A stretch of DNA of 64,000 nt from an uncultured Lachnospiraceae bacterium (lineage in GTDB: Bacteria; Bacillota; Clostridia; Lachnospirales; Lachnospiraceae): assembly GCA_910577115.1 (NCBI GenBank), contig CAJTMC010000001.1, forward strand, positions 124,001 to 188,000, in the 5' to 3' direction. Shown one piece after another: positions 57,634-64,000 of the stretch. The notes beneath the pieces are model-generated. The model was not told the DNA's origin, made no database searches, and saw only the letters and a program-made list of their open reading frames with translations. Each line of letters starts with the position of its first letter. Positions within the stretch are counted from its first letter, which is position 1. Both the position numbers and the translations under genes were made by a program.

Positions 57634-59538
57634 TTATGCATGCATATATTCGTTATACCACTGCTGAAAGGCGAAAAATGACCATGCAATCTTTGAGTAA
57701 TTTGCGCCCGATGCAGGCCCTTTATCTCCCGTTTTCAAATATTCACTGATAAATCCGTTCACGTATGCGGCATCAAAAATTCCCTGTTTTTTCAGATAAT
57801 CCACACTACACATATCCTCAAGCTGCGCCTTTAGCGAGCCTCTCATCCACTTATCAAGCGGCACGCTGAACCCTACCTTCGGGCGGTCTAAGAGCGCTTT
57901 TGGAATGTAATCATAGGCAATATCTTTTAAAATGCGTTTTTTCACACCGTTTGCATACTTGTATTTGTGCGGAAGCCGGTATGAATATTCCATCACATTC
58001 ACGTCCAATATGGGACACCGCGCCTCAATCGAGTACTTCATGGACGCCCTGTCAACCTTGCAAAGGATATCGCCTGGCAAATAAGTTTCCTCGTCGAGGA
58101 GCATTCTGCGCTCCTGCCAGTTGTTTTCGCGATATTTTGCCTCAATTGGAAATTTAAACGGCACATCGCCTTCTGCAAGCTTTTTGTCGACTGCAAGCAT
58201 TTTATCAATTGCTTTGATGTATGTTCTTCCGCCAAGCTGTGTTTTTGTATCTTTATCGTGGTTTCCTGCCACCACCTGAACGCGAAACGGGAGCTTGTCA
58301 AACAGTCCGATTTTCTGAAAGGGCGGCATCTCGCATACGCCGTATGTCAGCCTGCCAAGTAAGTCAAGCTTCTGTGCCTGTGCCACATTGTCATAAATGT
58401 TGTAGCCGCAGAAAAACTCGTCACCGCCGTCCCCCGAAAGCACGACCGTCACATCCTTTGCGGCAAGTCCCGCCACAAGCATGGACGGAATTTGGGAACT
58501 GTCGGCAAACGGCTCGTCATAATATTGCGGGATACTGTCAACCAATTCATACATGGCGCTCTCGTCAATATAAAGCTCTGTGTGATCCGTTCCTAAATGC
58601 TTTGCCACCTCTTTTGCATACTTTGCCTCGTTGTAACGCTCCTCATGGAAGCCGATGGAATAGGTCTTTACCGGCGTATTTCCGCTGATATCCTGCGCAA
58701 GCGCTGTCACCAGTGAGGAATCATAACCGCCGCTTAAAAAGGCGCCTACGGGCACATCGGCAATCATTCTTTTTCTTACAGAGTCCTTTAAAATCTCTTT
58801 CAGCTCCTCTTTTGCCTCCTCGTATGTGCCAACATGCTCCTGCTTCTTTTCGGCATAGACCTTGGCAATGTCCCAGTATTTCCGCTTCTTTATGTTTCCC
58901 CGATGAAACTTTATCATCTGTCCCGGTTCCACCTTATAAACGTTCTCAAAAATAGAATACGGCTCATTCACACACTGCTGATACATGTAGCGTTTGATGA
59001 CAGGCTTGTTGATTGTCCGCGGGAAATCCGGATAGCACATAATCGGCTTTAGCTCTGATGCATAAACAAGATTTTCTCCGTCAAGCCAGTAATATAGCGG
59101 CTTTTTCCCGATTCTGTCCCGTACAAGATACAGCTCGTCCGTCTTTTTGTCGTAGAGTGCAATCGCAAACATTCCCTGAAAATGATTGACGCAGGAAATG
59201 CCCCACTTTAAATAGGCGGCAAGTATCACTTCCGTATCACAGTTCGACTGAAAAGGATAGTCCTTTAGTTCCTCTTTAAGCTCCAAAAAATTGTAAATCT
59301 CTCCATTATAAACAATTGCAAGCCTGTCGTCGCAGGAGTGCATCGGCTGGTGTCCAAGCATGGACAAATCCAGTATGGAAAGGCGTCTGTGTGCCATTCC
59401 CACATAGTAGCCGCCTGCCGCATCAAAGATTTCCTCTCCACTGTCATTCGGGCCTCTGTGAAGCATCGTATCGTTCATGGTCTTAAGCTGATCCCTTGTG
59501 ATGCATTTCTTTGATATAAAACCACATATTCCGCACAT
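57634..59538 (-). CDS. asnB: Asparagine synthase (glutamine-hydrolysing) family protein
   Basis: 634 residues. Cys2 after the initiator in MCGICGF is the glutaminase nucleophile, with HRGPNDSGE and YNGEIYNFLEL completing the N-terminal amidotransferase. The C-terminal half has VGAFLSGGYDSSLVTALA (ATP pyrophosphatase loop) and VVLSGDGGDEFFCGY. Housekeeping asparagine synthesis is possible, but relatives in polysaccharide loci amidate uronic or other acidic sugars, and its place among four glycosyltransferase genes favours that role. Confidence 0.92.
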   Translation of the reverse strand: MCGICGFISKKCITRDQLKTMNDTMLHRGPNDSGEEIFDAAGGYYVGMAHRRLSILDLSMLGHQPMHSCDDRLAIVYNGEIYNFLELKEELKDYPFQSNCDTEVILAAYLKWGISCVNHFQGMFAIALYDKKTDELYLVRDRIGKKPLYYWLDGENLVYASELKPIMCYPDFPRTINKPVIKRYMYQQCVNEPYSIFENVYKVEPGQMIKFHRGNIKKRKYWDIAKVYAEKKQEHVGTYEEAKEELKEILKDSVRKRMIADVPVGAFLSGGYDSSLVTALAQDISGNTPVKTYSIGFHEERYNEAKYAKEVAKHLGTDHTELYIDESAMYELVDSIPQYYDEPFADSSQIPSMLVAGLAAKDVTVVLSGDGGDEFFCGYNIYDNVAQAQKLDLLGRLTYGVCEMPPFQKIGLFDKLPFRVQVVAGNHDKDTKTQLGGRTYIKAIDKMLAVDKKLAEGDVPFKFPIEAKYRENNWQERRMLLDEETYLPGDILCKVDRASMKYSIEARCPILDVNVMEYSYRLPHKYKYANGVKKRILKDIAYDYIPKALLDRPKVGFSVPLDKWMRGSLKAQLEDMCSVDYLKKQGIFDAAYVNGFISEYLKTGDKGPASGANYSKIAWSFFAFQQWYNEYMHA

Positions 59539-59576
59539 GTCCTGCGCCTCCTTCCACTTTAGAATCCTTTTTTATT

Positions 59577-60686
59577 CTAAGGATTGGATAATATTTCGTC
59601 AATATAGTTCTTCCACTGTTCAAAAATGCGCTCCGGACCTGCTGCCTCGCCGATCTTTGCCGCCTCCGCGCCAAGCCTTACGGCAAGGTCTCTGTCCTCT
59701 ATCAGCCGGTTGATTGCGTCTGCGAGCGCCATTTCGTCTCTGATTGGAACCAAAAGTCCGTTCTTTTCATGTTCGATGACCATGCGCGGTCCTCCGGGCG
59801 GACAATCGGTTGCCACTACGGGAAGTCCCAGCGCCATCGCTTCCAGCATTGCGTTTGGCATTCCTTCATAATCGGAGGAAAATGCCGCAACGGCGCCATC
59901 TATCATGTCCTTTTCCAGCTGCGCGCTTGCACCCATTAAGAATACATAATGCTCCGAATCGGTCTCCTCAATCAATGCCTCAAGCTGTTCTCTTGTTCCG
60001 TCAAAGGAATCAGGGCCATAGATTTTCAGCACATAGTCGGGGTGCTTCTCGTGTACCCGCACAAATGCGCGGATAAGCAGCAGCTGGTTTTTAAAATCAA
60101 CGAGCCTGCCGGAATGAACGACTGCCTTTTCGCGGTCTTCTTCGTCCGGTATCGGGTTTCCGATAAACTTTTTATGAATCGGATTCAAGATAATTCGGGA
60201 CTTTTTTTGAATAAATTCAGGGAAAAATTCCCGTTGTTCCTGTGTTTGGAATACACACCCCGCCGCGCGGCGAAACAGTATCGGTATTTGTATTTTGTCC
60301 GATAAGAAGTCATAAAAGCCAATCGGGTTGATGCGCACTGAGATTAGAACAGGTGTTTTTATTCCGATTGTTGCAGTCAGCGCGCGGTAATTGGCGCGTC
60401 TTGCAAAGGCAATTACGATATCGGGATTGACCTTTTTGATGAATTTGCGCAAATTCCATATGCGGTCGATAAACTTCCCGATTCTGCCATGAATCTCCTG
60501 TTGTTTGGTTAACCCCACATGAACACGCTTAATTTGCGGATCAATTTCATACTCGTCCTCGCCCTGCCACTCCGTTGCAATCCATACCTTGTAACCGTTT
60601 TGAACAAACTGTCCGGAAAGGTTTGCCACAACGCGTTCTGCCCCGCCGCGCTCCAAACAGTTTAAATGAAACACTATCTTTTTCAT
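59577..60686 (-). CDS. GT4-family glycosyltransferase
   Basis: 369 residues. IVFHLNCLERGGAERVVANLS begins the acceptor-side domain; VVHSGRLVDFKNQ, and EGMPNAMLEAMALGLPVVATDCPPGGP in the donor-side domain include the Glu-x7-Glu motif. It resembles the enzyme at 56473 throughout, suggesting duplication followed by change in acceptor. The gene lies 38 bases upstream of asnB. Confidence 0.9.
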   Translation of the reverse strand: MKKIVFHLNCLERGGAERVVANLSGQFVQNGYKVWIATEWQGEDEYEIDPQIKRVHVGLTKQQEIHGRIGKFIDRIWNLRKFIKKVNPDIVIAFARRANYRALTATIGIKTPVLISVRINPIGFYDFLSDKIQIPILFRRAAGCVFQTQEQREFFPEFIQKKSRIILNPIHKKFIGNPIPDEEDREKAVVHSGRLVDFKNQLLLIRAFVRVHEKHPDYVLKIYGPDSFDGTREQLEALIEETDSEHYVFLMGASAQLEKDMIDGAVAAFSSDYEGMPNAMLEAMALGLPVVATDCPPGGPRMVIEHEKNGLLVPIRDEMALADAINRLIEDRDLAVRLGAEAAKIGEAAGPERIFEQWKNYIDEILSNP

Positions 60687-60700
60687 AATTTAAAAATCCT

Positions 60701-61867
60701 CTACTGCATTCGCTTTCCAATGCTTTCCACATACACTTCCATACTAAAGTCCTCTGCCCTTTTCTGCGCCTTTTTTCTGTAAGCGTCAAGCTGCGCTTCG
60801 TTTTGTAAAAGGCCAATTACCGTATCTGCAAATGTCTTTTCTTCCTCTGTAATTACATCTGCATTGAGATTTTTTTCTCCTTTGAAAATGCCTGTCAGAA
60901 TTCCGTAGTCTGCTTCATATATGCTATGCCTGTCCGCGTGCTTTGTAAAATCGTCTGCGAGGATTTCGTTTGGTCCCGTCATGCAGTTGACGCTGATGCA
61001 GGGCACGCCGCACGCCATTGCCTCAATCAGGGCATTGGGGAAGCCCTCTGTCTCTGAAGTCAATGCGTATATGTCCGCATACTTTAACAGCGCAAACGGA
61101 TTTTTGAGTACGCCTGTAAAGAGGATTGACTGCTCAATGCCAAGCGCTTTTGCAAGGTCTCTGTATTCATTGTATGCACCGTCGCCTATAATCATCAGCT
61201 TTGCATCAGGCAGCGCTTTTTTTACAATCGAAAAGCTTTTTATCAAATGCCAAAAGCCCTTTAAATCGTCCTCTCTCCCCATTGATGCAATCAGCGCGCC
61301 CTTTTGTTTGATAAAATCCAAGTGCGCCGGCTTGATGCTGCTTTCTTCCTTAGAAAGTCTTTGAATTTCTGCGGTATTGCATGGGTTATAGAGTGTTGCG
61401 GAGGCTTTGGGTGCAAACTGCCGGTTGATATCCCGCTCCATTGTCTTTGTGCAGCTGACGACACGGTCCGCGCGCCTGCAAATCAATCCAATGCCGCTGT
61501 CTGTCAGTGCGCCGTAGCCGCGGATTCCTGCCCATGTCGTGTCCTGCGTCTTTGATAAAACATTAACAATATTTGCAGTTGTTCCAAAGCTATAACTGAT
61601 GTCAATTTTCAGACGTTTCTTGAGTGCTTTCAGACGCATTGCCCTTTTTATAATATTTACAATTTTATTGATTTTACCACTTTTTGCCGGAAGATCCAAA
61701 TCAATCAAGTCAACGCCCGAAACATCATAGAACATATCTTTTTTTGTAAACACCGCAATATGAACCTCACACGTATCCGCAAGCAGTTTTGCCGTCATGG
61801 CGCAAATCCGCTCAAAACCGCCCTGGTGGAGCATTGGTGTAATCAAAAGAATTTTTTTGCGCTGCAT
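60701..61867 (-). CDS. GT4-family glycosyltransferase
   Basis: 388 residues, GT-B: ILLITPMLHQGGFERICAMTA at the start, LIASMGREDDLKGFWHL, and EGFPNALIEAMACGVPCISVNCMTGPNE with the Glu-x7-Glu motif. The gene ends 14 bases before the next GT4 gene starts. Codon use here is richer in G and C than between about 27 and 46 kb. Confidence 0.9.
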   Translation of the reverse strand: MQRKKILLITPMLHQGGFERICAMTAKLLADTCEVHIAVFTKKDMFYDVSGVDLIDLDLPAKSGKINKIVNIIKRAMRLKALKKRLKIDISYSFGTTANIVNVLSKTQDTTWAGIRGYGALTDSGIGLICRRADRVVSCTKTMERDINRQFAPKASATLYNPCNTAEIQRLSKEESSIKPAHLDFIKQKGALIASMGREDDLKGFWHLIKSFSIVKKALPDAKLMIIGDGAYNEYRDLAKALGIEQSILFTGVLKNPFALLKYADIYALTSETEGFPNALIEAMACGVPCISVNCMTGPNEILADDFTKHADRHSIYEADYGILTGIFKGEKNLNADVITEEEKTFADTVIGLLQNEAQLDAYRKKAQKRAEDFSMEVYVESIGKRMQ

Positions 61868-61894
61868 GAATTTCTTCCTCCGTCCTTCGGGTTT

Positions 61895-63049
61895 TTATGA
61901 TTGTGAAATGGTGCAACGGTGTCCGGGAGGATTTTTGCCCGTCAAATAAAATTCCTCCATTTGCTTTGCCTGTATTGCCACGTCAAACTCTTTGTCCATA
62001 ATCGCGCGCTGCATATCCTTGCGTATCATGGCGTTTCCGGCATTTTTCTGAATTTCCTGCGCCCACTTCATTGGAGGTTCCTCAATACTTCGGTAATCCG
62101 CCAAATCGGTAAGCGCTGCCTCACGCGTCACCTTGTCTGAAACAAGGCAGTGCAGCCCTGCTGCCTGCGCCTCCGCCACGCTTCCGGGAAGCCCCTCGAA
62201 GGTTGACGGAAAGACGAAGTAATCAAATGCCTGATAGTAATCTTCCACGTTTGACCGCGTTCCCAAAAAGTGTACTTTTGAGGTCAGCCCTAAATCCTGC
62301 ACCTTCTGTCTGATTTCCTGTTCTAGCTCTCCTTTTCCGATTAGAACCAATGCGGCATCGGTACGCATTTTGCAAAGCTCATGGAATACTTCTATTAAAT
62401 AGGCATGATTTTTCATAAAGCCAAATCTTCCCACATGCCCTATGACAAACTTGTCCGAAACGCCTAGTTCGTCCCTTATTTTCTTCCGCACGCTGTCGTT
62501 AAAGCGAAAGCGTGCCGTATCTATGGCATTCGGAATTGTCCATACCTTTCCCTGCATGACGGCTTTTTTGCCGTATACTGCCACGCCCGCTTCTTCGGAG
62601 CAGGTAAACAGATAATCCGCATGGCTTTTGAGCGGAAGTCTTATGAGTTTTGTCATAAGTCCTTTTACGCCCCTGTCAACGCCTGCGCTTCTTGCATGGG
62701 CGATTGTCACAGGAATCCCCGCTTTTTTTGCAATGGGCAGATAGATTGACGCAGTGCTTGTCATATGCCCCTGTATCGCGGCATAGTCGTGGTTTTTTTC
62801 GAAGAAGCTGGCAAGTGCATTATGGTACGTTTGGTAATTTTTCACATTAAATCGTGGAACATTGTATATTTTCCCGCCAAGTTCCTTAATTTGGGCACTG
62901 TAATGCCCTTCCTTGTCCGTATGCACAAGAAAGTCAAACTGCACCTTCTCCCTGTCCATATTACGGTACAGTTCCATAATCCTGCTTTCCGCGCCGCCGA
63001 GGTTTGTCGTACCTAACACATGAAGGACGCGTATTGGTTTTCCTGTCAT
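61895..63049 (-). CDS. GT4-family glycosyltransferase
   Basis: 384 residues: VLHVLGTTNLGGAESRIMELYRN, FVIGHVGRFGFMKNH, and EGLPGSVAEAQAAGLHCLVSD. The second Glu of the usual motif is present (AEAQ). Relatives include exopolysaccharide glucosyltransferases of the EpsF type. The ATG overlaps the stop of the membrane protein gene (ATGA), so they are coupled. Confidence 0.88.
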   Translation of the reverse strand: MTGKPIRVLHVLGTTNLGGAESRIMELYRNMDREKVQFDFLVHTDKEGHYSAQIKELGGKIYNVPRFNVKNYQTYHNALASFFEKNHDYAAIQGHMTSTASIYLPIAKKAGIPVTIAHARSAGVDRGVKGLMTKLIRLPLKSHADYLFTCSEEAGVAVYGKKAVMQGKVWTIPNAIDTARFRFNDSVRKKIRDELGVSDKFVIGHVGRFGFMKNHAYLIEVFHELCKMRTDAALVLIGKGELEQEIRQKVQDLGLTSKVHFLGTRSNVEDYYQAFDYFVFPSTFEGLPGSVAEAQAAGLHCLVSDKVTREAALTDLADYRSIEEPPMKWAQEIQKNAGNAMIRKDMQRAIMDKEFDVAIQAKQMEEFYLTGKNPPGHRCTISQS

Positions 63050-64000
63050 CTTTCCAATCCTGCTCCTTTCTTTTGCAGCGCTTCATATAACATAATCAGC
63101 CCCGCCTGATAGAACAGTCCCGTATTATAAAGCATATACCGCATTTGGCAGTAAATGGTCGCAGATGTGAGGACGATTGTCGAAATTAATGCAATCATCA
63201 CAAGCGCAGCGAACAGCAGGGACGTGTGTTCCTTTTTATAAGAACCTTTTCCTGCAAGCCAAATAAAAAGTGCAATGTATGCCAGATACAGAAACAGCGC
63301 CGCAACATTGAGTACGGGGTGTACCTTCAAAACTGTGGTAATGAAACCGCTTATGACATTTACCGCAAAAATCTTAAGCAAATCCGGTATACAAGGCACC
63401 AGAATTTCCTTCATAATGGTTCCCGCAATTGCATTGTAGCTGTCACCGCGGTCTGTCTCCGCCATGCTGATATTATCCTGATACGCTCTGATAACGGGCA
63501 TTACAATATCAAACTTAATCCGGTCATAGGACATACTGTAATGATCCTGAAGTCCGTACCAGCCGTCTCCGGCGTATTGGATATTGTATTCGTCCGCATC
63601 GCAGCGTGCTAAAATCTCAAGAAAAATCGCGCGGTTCGTATCCGTACCAATCTGTTTTGCCATATCCACATTTGCGACATACAGCTCATTTCCGAGAATA
63701 AAGCTCGAGTCTCCGGTATGCGTTGTGAAAACGCCCCTGAATGCAAAATTGTAGGTACAGTCAATCAGCCTTGTACTTCCCAGTCCCAAAAGCACAACTA
63801 CCGCAGAATACAAAATCGCCTTTTTCCAGCCTTTGTCTTTCCACAATGCATAGATGACAGCAAGAAAAATCAGCCCGAACGACACAAGCATCTGTTTTCG
63901 AATCGTGGTAAGCACTACCGCCCAAATCAGGCTTGTCAGAATGCCTTTCCTGCTCCTGTCATACAGGATTGCCAGTAGCCCGAGGATTAGAAAAAGGTAG
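63046..64000 (-). CDS. Polytopic membrane protein, N-terminus beyond window
   Basis: About 318 C-terminal residues are visible, with open frame to the right edge. The visible part has two hydrophobic helices, then an extracytoplasmic segment of about 130 residues, then at least three further helices ending in MLYEALQKKGAGLER. The layout recalls GT39/GT-C-type mannosyltransferases or oligosaccharide polymerases, but no signature is certain. Its job in this locus could be polymerisation or lipid-linked sugar transfer on the outer face of the membrane. Confidence 0.65.
   Translation of the reverse strand, partial: YLFLILGLLAILYDRSRKGILTSLIWAVVLTTIRKQMLVSFGLIFLAVIYALWKDKGWKKAILYSAVVVLLGLGSTRLIDCTYNFAFRGVFTTHTGDSSFILGNELYVANVDMAKQIGTDTNRAIFLEILARCDADEYNIQYAGDGWYGLQDHYSMSYDRIKFDIVMPVIRAYQDNISMAETDRGDSYNAIAGTIMKEILVPCIPDLLKIFAVNVISGFITTVLKVHPVLNVAALFLYLAYIALFIWLAGKGSYKKEHTSLLFAALVMIALISTIVLTSATIYCQMRYMLYNTGLFYQAGLIMLYEALQKKGAGLER

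Overview
This 64 kb window is almost entirely one accessory locus for building and decorating a surface glycan in a low-GC Gram-positive bacterium. Clostridia, and probably Lachnospiraceae, are suggested by AGGAGG-type ribosome sites, teichoic-acid-type enzymes, LicD and DUF115-like proteins, and several copies of an AAA-ATPase-like/PD-(D/E)XK gene. The lineage is an inference from gene content, not from a marker gene. Every supported gene lies on the minus strand, so transcription runs from 64000 towards 1. I saw no rRNA, tRNA or CRISPR array.

Layout in transcription order. 64000-56473: a partial membrane protein, four GT4 glycosyltransferases and an AsnB-type amidotransferase. 56337-52430: an AAA-ATPase-like gene, a palindrome-rich spacer, and a TnpB-like gene whose three RuvC acidic residues all appear to be replaced, followed by a structured non-coding stretch. 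52430-45121: a CDP-glycerol-transferase-like protein, a cytidylyltransferase-oxidoreductase fusion, a glycerophosphodiesterase, a second AAA-ATPase-like gene flanked by inverted repeats, and LicD. 45106-32578: a DUF115-like protein, a ferredoxin/F420-dehydrogenase-beta/pyruvyl-transferase fusion, a methyltransferase, and a set resembling the spsC-E-F-G nonulosonic acid pathway (DegT aminotransferase, radical SAM, NeuA-like, SpsF-radical SAM fusion, NeuB-like, PseG-like), then a WcbI-like protein. 32479-17578: glycosyltransferases (five GT2 and two GT4), an FkbM methyltransferase, two soluble alkaline-phosphatase-superfamily proteins and a TagB/TagF-like transferase. 17525-5735: a CBS/CitC-like protein, an adenylate-forming ligase, a small membrane peptide, a sodium:solute symporter, a carrier protein, an IspD/TarI-like cytidylyltransferase, an NAD-dependent epimerase, a multi-domain cytidylyltransferase and two sugar-isomerase-like TIM barrels. 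5669-1: a decayed AAA-ATPase-like pseudogene, an MMPL transporter and a GLUG-repeat secreted protein.

Inferred role: nucleotide-activated sugars and polyols (CMP-nonulosonate-like and CDP-polyol-like) are made, assembled by many glycosyltransferases and phosphotransferases, and modified with pyruvyl, methyl, acyl or phospho groups. The most striking feature is a small Rossmann-type module (GAGxxG then a Val/Ile-Asp-like strand) attached to at least fourteen otherwise unrelated enzymes and also encoded alone. The other leading signals are the nuclease-dead TnpB-like gene with its structured 3' flank, and the repeat-bounded AAA-ATPase-like genes.
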